DNA of 13,599 nucleotides from Bacteroidales bacterium UBA4347 (GTDB lineage Bacteria > Bacteroidota > Bacteroidia > Bacteroidales > P3): the NCBI GenBank assembly GCA_002394185.1, contig DGTB01000144.1:1-13599 (forward strand), in the 5' to 3' direction. Shown piece by piece: positions 1 to 6,654 of the stretch. The position numbers and the translations under genes are program-made. Under the pieces are notes generated by a model. That model was not told the origin of the DNA, did not search any database, and was given only the letters and a program-made list of their open reading frames with translations. Numbering within the stretch: the stretch's first letter is position 1; each line of letters opens with the position of its first letter.

Positions 1-1
1 G

Positions 2-34
2 AACAATATGTAAACAATATAAAAACAATATAAG
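2..34. repeat. Three 11-bp direct repeats (AACAATAT core)
   Basis: The 8-mer AACAATAT occurs at 2-9, 13-20 and 24-31, exactly 11 bp apart, so three nearly identical 11-bp units lie end to end. The last three bases of the units differ (GTA, AAA, AAG). The array ends about 145 bp before the start codon of the M17 peptidase gene. The spacing is near one helical turn, which would place each copy on the same DNA face, as in a phased operator or a curved AT-rich element. The repeat is seen directly; a regulatory role is inference. It may continue beyond the left edge. Confidence 0.7.
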
Positions 35-61
35 ATATGCCGAATCGGGGGCGAATTAGGT

Positions 62-91
62 GGGAGAGAGGTGGGGTGTGGGGGTGGGCGG
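62..91 (+). other. G-rich tract with G-quadruplex potential
   Basis: The plus strand carries runs of G at 62-64, 73-76, 80-84 and 86-88 with few other bases between them, another run of five Gs at 47-51, and a run of eight Ts at 92-99. The tract could fold into a two- or three-layer quadruplex, although one gap between triple-G runs is 8 nt. It sits in the leader about 90 bp upstream of the peptidase start. It does not look like a hairpin terminator because there is no complementary arm. Function is unknown. Confidence 0.4.
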
Positions 92-131
92 TTTTTTTTG
101 TGCGGGGCACAATAAATGGGGGTTGGATGCG

Positions 132-147
132 TTGTATAATATATTTA
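132..147 (+). promoter_or_regulatory. Possible promoter core upstream of pepA
   Basis: An AT-rich stretch holds TATAAT at 135-140 and, overlapping it, TATATTTA at 140-147, which resembles the Bacteroidota -7 element TAnnTTTG except for the last base. No matching upstream TTTG or TTGACA element is found at a normal distance. It is the only promoter-like sequence just upstream of the start at 180, about 33 bp before the start codon. The call is weak. Confidence 0.2.
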
Positions 148-179
148 AAATAGTATATAAACAAAAAAAAGAGTTTGTT

Positions 180-1679
180 ATGGTTTATTCATTGGTTGAT
201 ATAGATGCCAAGTCTTATGATGGCAACATGGTTTTTCTGTACGGAGACGAGGGCGCGGAGCGCAATCTGCCGCTGGGTCGCCGCGAGGTGGAGTTGGTGA
301 AAGGGAAGCGCGCAAAGGGCGAGAAAGATTTTGTGGTGGGGTTCGACCGCTTGCCGAAGAGGTTGTATTTTGTTTCGTTCGACAGCGAGCGAGGCGCCTC
401 GGAGGTGCAGGAGGGTTTGAGGCGTAGGGCGATGGAGGTGCTGAAGCTGATGGAGCGGGACGGTGTTAAGGAGGCTGGATTGAGCGGCGAGGGCACGTTG
501 CCGGAGGAGGTGGCGGCTTTTGTGGAGGGATTGACGCTGGCGGACTACAGTTTTGACCGATACAAGTCGAGGGAGTGCTACCATCTGGATCGCGTGGAGG
601 TGAGCTCGATGTTTTTGAAAGAGGAGGAGTTGGAGTCTCAGGAGCGGTTGTGGAACCGGATATGGTGGTGCCGCGAGTGGGTGAATATGCCGGTGGCGGA
701 CCTGAATGCGGAGCGTTTTGCGGAGGAGCTGGAGGAGGTGGCGAAGGACCTGGAGGGTGTGAAGTGCACGGTGATGGACCGCAAGAAGATAGAGAGTCTG
801 CGAATGGGCGGCCTGTTGGGAGTGAACAAGGGGAGTGTGGACGAGCCGCGTTTTGTTGTGCTGGAGTACGACGGGGGTGCGCGACCTGAAAGCCTCGCCG
901 CCGGACAACCGGAGAAGGGCCGGCGTCCCGCCGGCGCTCCGGAGGAGCAGCCCATCGTGCTGGTGGGCAAGGGTGTGATGTACGACACGGGCGGACTGAA
1001 CATCAAGCCGGAGGACTATATGCAGGAGATGAAGAGCGATATGGCCGGAGCGGCGACGATGGCGAGTGTGGTGTTTGCGGCGGCGGACAACAGGCTGCCG
1101 GTGAGGGTGGTGGCGCTGCTGCCGCTGACGGACAACCGTCCGGGGTTCAACGCCTATGCCGCGGACGACATACTGACGATGTACGACGGAACGACGGTGG
1201 AAGTGGTGAACACGGACGCCGAAGGAAGGTTGATATTGGCGGATGCGATTGCGTACGCGGTGAAGAATTACAATCCGAGGGTGATCATCGACGCGGCGAC
1301 GCTGACGGGAGCGGCTGTGAGGGCGATTTCGACGTTCGGCATTGCAGCGATGCAGACGAATGCGGAGCGGGAGATGGAGATGCTGAAGATTGTGGGCGAG
1401 GAGGTGTATGAGCGGTTGGTGGAGTTCCCGATGTGGAAAGAGTACGACGAGCTGATCAAGAGCGAGTATGCGGACCTGCGCAACTGCGGTACGACACCGC
1501 AGGCAGGGACAATCACGGCGGGCAAGTTCCTGGCGCATTTTGCGAAGGATGTGCCGTATGTGCATCTGGATATTGCGGGAGTGGCGTATTTCACCAAGGC
1601 GCAGCAGTACTACCGTGCGGGCGCGAGCGGTGTGGGTGTGAGGTTGCTGTATGCCTACCTGCAGATGCAGAATAATTGA
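180..1679 (+). CDS. pepA: Leucyl aminopeptidase, M17 family
   Basis: This 499-residue cytosolic metallo-aminopeptidase removes N-terminal residues from peptides; family members are usually hexamers with two metals per active site. The catalytic domain (about 165-499) has every hallmark: GKGVMYDTGG with K264 and D269, K276, SDM with D287, and NTDAEGR with D346, E348 and R350. These match the metal ligands and catalytic Lys/Arg of E. coli PepA. Residues 1-150 form the more variable N-terminal domain. The frame is open upstream to a GTG at 60, but those 40 residues look non-coding, so the ATG at 180, after an A-rich stretch, is preferred. Residues about 234-256, between EYDGG and PIVLVGKG, are an extra segment encoded by a REP-like hairpin. 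It lies just before the first metal-binding motif, and the motifs around it are intact. pdxA starts 27 bp downstream. Codons end mostly in G. Confidence 0.95.
   Translation: MVYSLVDIDAKSYDGNMVFLYGDEGAERNLPLGRREVELVKGKRAKGEKDFVVGFDRLPKRLYFVSFDSERGASEVQEGLRRRAMEVLKLMERDGVKEAGLSGEGTLPEEVAAFVEGLTLADYSFDRYKSRECYHLDRVEVSSMFLKEEELESQERLWNRIWWCREWVNMPVADLNAERFAEELEEVAKDLEGVKCTVMDRKKIESLRMGGLLGVNKGSVDEPRFVVLEYDGGARPESLAAGQPEKGRRPAGAPEEQPIVLVGKGVMYDTGGLNIKPEDYMQEMKSDMAGAATMASVVFAAADNRLPVRVVALLPLTDNRPGFNAYAADDILTMYDGTTVEVVNTDAEGRLILADAIAYAVKNYNPRVIIDAATLTGAAVRAISTFGIAAMQTNAEREMEMLKIVGEEVYERLVEFPMWKEYDELIKSEYADLRNCGTTPQAGTITAGKFLAHFAKDVPYVHLDIAGVAYFTKAQQYYRAGASGVGVRLLYAYLQMQNN
909..942. repeat. REP-like nested inverted repeat inside pepA
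   Basis: The inner stem is GCCGGCG (919-925) and CGCCGGC (929-935) with loop TCC; the outer arms are CCGGAG (909-914) and CTCCGG (937-942). The segment 919-940 reads, on the minus strand, as GGAGC plus the same 17-bp palindrome found at 8272-8293, with only loop bases differing. The repeated DNA seems to extend to about 879. It is read in frame as part of residues 234-256 of the peptidase. REP-like elements are usually spread by RAYT transposases of the IS200/IS605 type; none is in this window. Confidence 0.75.
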
Positions 1680-1706
1680 AAATAAAAAAACTGAAATTTT
1701 TAGAAT

Positions 1707-2753
1707 ATGGACAAAAATAACGAAGAGAAGAAGATACGGGTGGCCATTACGCACGGCGATTTGAACGGTGTGGGCTACGAAGTGATTATCAAGACGTTTG
1801 CGGACAGCCGCATGTTTGATTTCTGCACGCCGATATTGTACGGGAGCAGCAAGGTGGCGAGCTACCACAAGAAGTTGCTGACGTCGGTGCAGGGGGAGAT
1901 GGTGTTCAACAACATAAGGGATGCCGCGGAGGCGCAGGACAGGAAGTACAATGTGCTGAACCTGACGCAGGAGGAGGTGAAGATAGACTTGGGCAAGAGT
2001 ACGGAGGTGGCAGGAAGGCTGAGCCGCGAGAGTCTGAACCGTGCATGTGAGGACCTGAAGGCGGGGAAGGTGGATGTGCTGGTGACGGCGCCTATCAACA
2101 AGAGGAATATCCAGGCACCGGATTTTGATTTTCCGGGTCACACGGAGTACCTGAGCCACCAGTTCGGTGCGGAGAGCCTGATGATGATGGTGTGCGACAG
2201 GATCAGGATAGGCATCATGACGAACCACTTGGCGCTGAAGGATGTGCCGGGTGCGCTGACGCACGAGTTGCTGAGCAAGAAGATAGGTCTGATGAACGAC
2301 AGCCTGAAGCGTGACTTCGGTATCACGATTCCGAAGATTGCGGTGCTGGCGCTGGACCCTCATGCGGGCGACAACGGTGTGATAGGCGACTTCGACATGA
2401 AGGTGATCAAGCCGGTGATTGAGGAGGCACAGGGAAAGGGAATCCTGGCCTACGGACCGTTCCCGAGCGACGGCTTCTTCGGTAGTTCGGAGTTCAACAA
2501 GTTTGACGGCGTGCTGGCACTGTACCACGACCAGGGGCTGATACCGTTCAAGCTGATGTCGTTCACGGAGGGCGTGAACTATACGGCGGGACTGCCGTAT
2601 GTCCGCACCTCTCCGGCCCACGGCACGGGCTACGACATTGCGGGCAAGGACAAGGCGAGCGAGCAGTCGATGCGCAGCGCGGTGTATCTGGCCTGCAACA
2701 TACTGCGGAACCGCAAGGAGTACGACGAGCTGACGGCGAATCCGCTGAAGTAA
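1707..2753 (+). CDS. pdxA: 4-hydroxythreonine-4-phosphate dehydrogenase
   Basis: PdxA oxidises 4-phosphooxy-threonine with NAD in the DXP-dependent pathway to pyridoxal 5'-phosphate; the product then reacts with deoxyxylulose phosphate in PdxJ. The 348-residue length is normal. Visible motifs are the N-terminal HGDLNGVGYEVI, the substrate-binding PGHTEYL (H145, T146), and three metal-binding histidines, H174 (MTNHLAL), H219 (DPHAGDNG) and H274 (YHDQG). These match H166, H211 and H266 of E. coli with a constant offset of eight. The C-terminal RTSPAHGTGYDIAGK segment is also typical. The ATG at 1707 is the only start that keeps the first motif; no strong Shine-Dalgarno sequence precedes it. The 27-bp gap from pepA is AT-rich without a clear terminator, so cotranscription is likely. 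The TAA stop runs into a 7-bp repeat that leads to polA. Confidence 0.97.
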   Translation: MDKNNEEKKIRVAITHGDLNGVGYEVIIKTFADSRMFDFCTPILYGSSKVASYHKKLLTSVQGEMVFNNIRDAAEAQDRKYNVLNLTQEEVKIDLGKSTEVAGRLSRESLNRACEDLKAGKVDVLVTAPINKRNIQAPDFDFPGHTEYLSHQFGAESLMMMVCDRIRIGIMTNHLALKDVPGALTHELLSKKIGLMNDSLKRDFGITIPKIAVLALDPHAGDNGVIGDFDMKVIKPVIEEAQGKGILAYGPFPSDGFFGSSEFNKFDGVLALYHDQGLIPFKLMSFTEGVNYTAGLPYVRTSPAHGTGYDIAGKDKASEQSMRSAVYLACNILRNRKEYDELTANPLK

Positions 2754-2783
2754 AGGTTTAAGGTTTAAAGTTTTTAAGGTTTT
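2753..2783 (+). repeat. Degenerate AAGGTTT heptamer repeat, pdxA-polA junction
   Basis: The whole spacer consists of AAGGTTT (2753-2759), AAGGTTT (2760-2766), AAAGTTTTT (2767-2775) and AAGGTTTT (2776-2783). It begins at the last base of the pdxA stop codon and ends within the TTG start codon of polA. The AAGG in the last unit lies 3-6 bases before that start and may serve as a weak ribosome binding site. Repeats of this kind recur between genes in this window with other 7-mer sequences. Confidence 0.65.
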
Positions 2784-5445
2784 GAAGAAACTGGTGTTGA
2801 TAGACGGGATGGCGGCGGTGTATCGTGGCTATTATGCGATGAGCAACAATCCGCGTGTGAATTCGAAGGGGATGAACACGTCGGCTGCGCTTGGGTTCAC
2901 GATGGGACTGTACGACCTGCTGAAGAACCAGCGGCCCACTCATGTGGGGGTGGCGTTCGACCTCGCCAAACCCACCTTCCGCCACGAGGTGTATTCCGAA
3001 TACAAGGCCCACCGTGACCCGATGCCGGAGGAGATTGAGAGCAACCTGCCGTGGATATGCCGTATCATCGATGCGTTCAGGATTCCGCGGTTGACATGCG
3101 AGGGCTACGAGGCCGACGACGTGATCGGCACGCTGAGCCACGCTGCCGAGGCGGCGGGGTTCGACGAGGTGGTGATGGTGACGCCAGACAAGGATTTTGC
3201 GCAGTTGGTAACGGAGAGGGTGAAGATGTACCGACAGGGGCGGGGCAAGACGCCGGACGTGCTGATGGGGGTGAAGGAGGTGTGCGAGAAGTACGACGTT
3301 TCGGACTGCCGCCAGGTGATAGACCTGCTGGGTCTCTGGGGCGACGCCATCGACAACATTCCCGGCATACCAGGGGTGGGGGAGAAGACGGCGAAGAAGC
3401 TCATAGCGCAGTTCGGTTCGGTGGAAGAGATGGTGAAGAGGGTGGACGAGATCAAGAACGACCGCCTGCGGGAGAAGGTGCGCGAGAACGGCGAGCAGGC
3501 CCTCTTCTCGAAGATGCTGGCCACGATACGGCTCGACGCCCCGATAGCCTTCGACGAGGAGGCGCTGACACGGGAGGAACCCGACTACGCGGAGCTGCGC
3601 AAGATATTCGACGAACTGGAGTTCCGCCAATTGGCACGGAGAATATTCACCGACCTGAGCGTGAAGGACCCGCAGAAGGCGATGGAATGGAAGGGGGAAA
3701 ACGGAGAGAGGAAAGAGGACTGTGGAAAGATAAAAGTGGAGGGTGGGGAGCCGACGCTGTTTGACTTGGCGCCGTCGGAGCAGCAGGCACCGACAGTGCA
3801 GCAGGCGGAGTTGACGGGCGAGGTGCTGGAGAGACTGGTGGACAAGGATGTGGCGATACTCTTCGACGGGCCCAATGTGGTGATGAGCACGGATGCGGAT
3901 TCGGTGTGGGTGACGAAGGTTTCCGACATCGACATGGTACGTTTTGCGGAGGTGCTCAAGAACCCCAAGACGACGAAGCTTTGTTTTGACCTGAAGAACC
4001 TGAAATATATCCTTGCAGAGCTCGATATTGAGCTGCAGGGCGAAGTGTTCGATGTGCAGTTGGCACACTATCTTGTTGACGCAGAGATGCGACATACGCT
4101 TGATTTCATATGCTCGAGTATGCTGGGTTTCGAGCCGGCAGACCGTACGGGGCAGGCGGCAGCATTGTGGCAGCTGTATCCGCGCCTGGTGGCCAAGCTG
4201 AAGGATGCGGGGTTGGAGAAATTGTACAACGAGGTGGAGTTGCCGTTGGTGGATGTGCTGATTGATATGGAGAGGGAGGGTGTGCGCATCGACGTGGAGG
4301 CTCTGAAGGAGTATTCGCGCCAACTCACAGCCGAGCGAAACGAGATAGAGTCAAAGATATACGAGCTGGCGGGTGAACGGTTCAACATAAGCTCGCCCAA
4401 GCAGCTGGGCGAGGTGCTGTACGAGAAACTGAAGGTTACGGACAAGCCACCGCGCACGGCCACGAAGCAGTACAGCACGGCCGAGGACGTGCTGACGAAG
4501 CTTGCTTCGACGCATGCTATCATACCGTTGATACTGGAATATCGATCGCTGACGAAGTTGGTGGGAACCTATCTGGATTCATTCCCGAAGCTCATCAATC
4601 CCGCTACGGGGAGGCTGCATACGGTATACAACCAGACGGTTACGGCAACGGGACGGTTGTCGTCGAGCAATCCGAACCTGCAGAATATACCGATTAGAAC
4701 GGAGCGGGGAAAGGAGATAAGAAGGGCGTTTGTGTCTAGAGACAAGGAACACCTGTTGCTGGCGGCGGACTATTCTCAGATAGAACTGCGCATCATAGCG
4801 GCATTGGCGAAGGATCGTCACATGCTGGAGGCCTTTGCCAACGGATTTGATATCCACGCCGCCACTGCCGCCAAGATATATCACCTGCCCATGAGTGAGG
4901 TGTCGAAGGACCAGCGCCGGAACGCCAAGAGTGTGAACTTCGGCATCGTCTATGGTATCTCAGCTTTCGGACTGAGCGAGCAGTTGGGGATTCCGCGCAA
5001 AGAGGCAGCGTCGCTGATAGAGGAATATTTTGCGCAGTATCCCGATATCCGCCGGTTCATCGACGAGAGTATCGCCGCTGCGCGAGAACATGGCTACGCA
5101 CAGACCCTTCTGGGCCGTCGGCGCTACCTGCCCGACATCAACAGCCGCAACGCATCGGCACGTTCCTTTGCCGAGCGCAACGCCGTCAACATGCCCATCC
5201 AGGGTACGTCGGCGGATATGATCAAGCTCGCCATGGTGCGCATCCACCGTTGCCTGAGCCAACAACACCTCCGCACCCGCATGATACTGCAGGTGCACGA
5301 CGAACTGGTCTTCGACCTCTACCGTCCCGAGGAGGCGCTGGTGCGTCAGATAGTGGCCCGTGAGATGAAACAGGCACTGCCGCTGCCTGGCATCGACATC
5401 GAAGTGGGCATCGACGTGGGCGAGAACTGGCTGCAGGCACACTGA
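2782..5445 (+). CDS. polA: DNA polymerase I, proofreading site apparently lost
   Basis: This 887-residue PolA fills gaps and removes primers in repair and lagging-strand synthesis. The 5'-nuclease domain (1-290) keeps its acidic residues: D8, D60, E110, D112 and D113, D136 and D138, D188 and D191, then the helix-hairpin-helix IPGVGEKTAKK. A charged linker covers about 303-343. The 3'-5' exonuclease domain (345-480) lacks catalytic residues: the DxE motif reads DGP (361-363), the E. coli D424 position is L407, and the YxxxD motif is missing with a shortened loop. The polymerase domain (485-887) is complete: DYSQIELR (D663), the R712-K716-F720-Y724 helix, and QVHDEL (D840, E841). The start is TTG at 2782, because the next ATG (codon 10) would cut off the conserved LVLIDG strand. 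Codons change from mostly G-ending to mostly C-ending near 4.83 kb. Confidence 0.96.
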   Translation: MKKLVLIDGMAAVYRGYYAMSNNPRVNSKGMNTSAALGFTMGLYDLLKNQRPTHVGVAFDLAKPTFRHEVYSEYKAHRDPMPEEIESNLPWICRIIDAFRIPRLTCEGYEADDVIGTLSHAAEAAGFDEVVMVTPDKDFAQLVTERVKMYRQGRGKTPDVLMGVKEVCEKYDVSDCRQVIDLLGLWGDAIDNIPGIPGVGEKTAKKLIAQFGSVEEMVKRVDEIKNDRLREKVRENGEQALFSKMLATIRLDAPIAFDEEALTREEPDYAELRKIFDELEFRQLARRIFTDLSVKDPQKAMEWKGENGERKEDCGKIKVEGGEPTLFDLAPSEQQAPTVQQAELTGEVLERLVDKDVAILFDGPNVVMSTDADSVWVTKVSDIDMVRFAEVLKNPKTTKLCFDLKNLKYILAELDIELQGEVFDVQLAHYLVDAEMRHTLDFICSSMLGFEPADRTGQAAALWQLYPRLVAKLKDAGLEKLYNEVELPLVDVLIDMEREGVRIDVEALKEYSRQLTAERNEIESKIYELAGERFNISSPKQLGEVLYEKLKVTDKPPRTATKQYSTAEDVLTKLASTHAIIPLILEYRSLTKLVGTYLDSFPKLINPATGRLHTVYNQTVTATGRLSSSNPNLQNIPIRTERGKEIRRAFVSRDKEHLLLAADYSQIELRIIAALAKDRHMLEAFANGFDIHAATAAKIYHLPMSEVSKDQRRNAKSVNFGIVYGISAFGLSEQLGIPRKEAASLIEEYFAQYPDIRRFIDESIAAAREHGYAQTLLGRRRYLPDINSRNASARSFAERNAVNMPIQGTSADMIKLAMVRIHRCLSQQHLRTRMILQVHDELVFDLYRPEEALVRQIVAREMKQALPLPGIDIEVGIDVGENWLQAH

Positions 5446-5455
5446 TTTTAATAGA

Positions 5456-5478
5456 GAATTGTGAATTGAAAATTGAAA
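5456..5478 (+). repeat. GAATTGA heptamer repeat before the coiled-coil gene
   Basis: Three 7-bp units follow each other: GAATTGT (5456-5462), GAATTGA (5463-5469) and AAATTGA (5470-5476). The 16-mer at 5463-5478 is repeated as a perfect reverse complement at 5533-5548. This fills most of the 38-bp spacer between the polA stop and the next start codon at 5484. Confidence 0.7.
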
Positions 5479-5483
5479 ACAAG

Positions 5484-6650
5484 ATGAAAAGAACATATAC
5501 ACTATTGAAGATTTGTGCCTGCGTCAGCATAATTTCAATTTTCAATTCCCTGCATGCCCAGCAGTCGTGGAACTATGCCACGATTACGGAGGCTCATCTG
5601 GACGACGCTTATCTGATTGAACCACCGCATGCGCTGAAGAGGTTGATTGAGAAGAAGATTGCCCCCCGACAACTGAAGTATAACCGTATGTATCGTCTCA
5701 GTGTCAGTGGCAAACGGAGTGGAAAACATTCTTTGCAGTTGCAGGCCGACAGCATCAATGTCACTCTTCCCGAACGATTGGCCTCAGAGCTTATTCCCTA
5801 TTTGGTTTCCGACCGTTACTGGCGTGAGCGCTACCGTACATTGCAAGAATGGGCGTATGTTGGAATGGACAACAGCGACCTTCTCGATGTTGACACTGCT
5901 GACCATCGTTATGGCCAGTTTGTTCCTGTTATCTGGCTCGGCTATCGTTACCAACCTTCGCCCGAATGGCCGGTTGTCTTTTCTGTGCGTACTAATACGC
6001 ATGTGCGTCAGACCTTGACATTGCCGGCATTGCAACGTCTTGCCGAGTGGGGCGTTTTTACCACCGACGAGGGATTACAGGCCTATGAGGAGCGCCAGGC
6101 GCTCCGTCTCCAACAGGAACAGGAACATCGCGAGGAGTTGCAGCGTCAACTCGATTCCCTCGATCGAGTCAGTGAGCTTTATGGCCGTCAAGCCGACAGC
6201 ATCACTGTGGCTATGCAGCGCGACTCCATCGACCAGGCCGAACAACGCCTCATGGCCGAGGTGCAGGCCACCAAGGAACGCATGAACCGCGACCAGATAT
6301 TCATCATGAGCATCAACCCCGCTCGCAGCGACTACATGTTCGGCCTCGAGTTCAACTTCTACAACTGCTTCCAGAAAATCGTCACCAAACTCGAAATCAC
6401 CGTCACCCCCGTCAACGACCGCGGCCAGCTGCAGAAGGACCAGTTCAACCGCGACGTCCGCACCATCCGCTGCATGGGTCCCATACGTCCCGGCTCGCCG
6501 GCGCAGTACACCTTCGACGAACTCTTCTGGGACGACAAAGGTAAAATCAAGTACATGCGCGTCACCTCCATCGTCTTCCACTTCACCGACGGCACCCGTA
6601 AGAGCTTCTACGGCTACGACAACATCATGAAGCACACGCTGAACAAGTGA
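5484..6650 (+). CDS. Exported coiled-coil protein of unknown function
   Basis: The 388-residue product is not recognised as a named family. Residues 1-25 form a signal peptide (basic MKR, hydrophobic core, cleavage likely after LHA25 before QQ). Residues about 26-195 are a mixed domain without a known motif. Residues 196-270 are rich in Glu, Gln, Arg and Leu with heptad spacing and should form a coiled coil. Residues 270-388 look like a beta-sandwich; the pattern of hydrophobic strands and the GPIRPGSPAQYTFDELFW segment resemble C-terminal domains seen in other Bacteroidota secreted proteins (recall only). The frame opens at a TTG at 5466, but the ATG at 5484 gives a normal signal peptide. 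Codons 17-22 of the signal peptide are made from an inverted copy of the upstream heptamer repeat. The stop is 4 bp before the next gene, so the two are probably one operon and may act together in the periplasm. Confidence 0.85.
   Translation: MKRTYTLLKICACVSIISIFNSLHAQQSWNYATITEAHLDDAYLIEPPHALKRLIEKKIAPRQLKYNRMYRLSVSGKRSGKHSLQLQADSINVTLPERLASELIPYLVSDRYWRERYRTLQEWAYVGMDNSDLLDVDTADHRYGQFVPVIWLGYRYQPSPEWPVVFSVRTNTHVRQTLTLPALQRLAEWGVFTTDEGLQAYEERQALRLQQEQEHREELQRQLDSLDRVSELYGRQADSITVAMQRDSIDQAEQRLMAEVQATKERMNRDQIFIMSINPARSDYMFGLEFNFYNCFQKIVTKLEITVTPVNDRGQLQKDQFNRDVRTIRCMGPIRPGSPAQYTFDELFWDDKGKIKYMRVTSIVFHFTDGTRKSFYGYDNIMKHTLNK
5533..5548 (-). repeat. Inverted copy of the GAATTGA repeat within a signal peptide
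   Basis: This 16-bp sequence is the exact reverse complement of 5463-5478. It is translated in frame as part of the signal peptide (SIFNS region) of the coiled-coil protein. The arms enclose 54 bases that include the start codon at 5484, so the mRNA could form a long stem around the translation start. Confidence 0.7.
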
Positions 6651-6654
6651 CGAT

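Noticed and set aside
60..179. GTG-initiated 40-residue extension of the peptidase
   Set aside because: It crosses the G-rich tract and an AT-rich promoter-like stretch, gives an untypical Gly/Trp-rich start, and the ATG at 180 fits the family.
189..2621. 810-codon open frame on the minus strand opposite pepA and pdxA
   Set aside because: It spans two genes with intact catalytic motifs on the other strand, and its translation is a His/Arg/Gln-rich mix without motifs. Strong G-ending codon bias on the plus strand removes stops from this frame.
2758..4323. 521-codon minus-strand frame opposite polA
   Set aside because: It is His/Leu/Arg-rich without motifs, antisense to the PolA nuclease domains.
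6486..6500. CCGGCTCGCCGGCG in the coiled-coil gene as a third REP-like copy
   Set aside because: The arms do not match the palindrome fully, there is no GGAGC tail, and the residues fit the domain without an insert.
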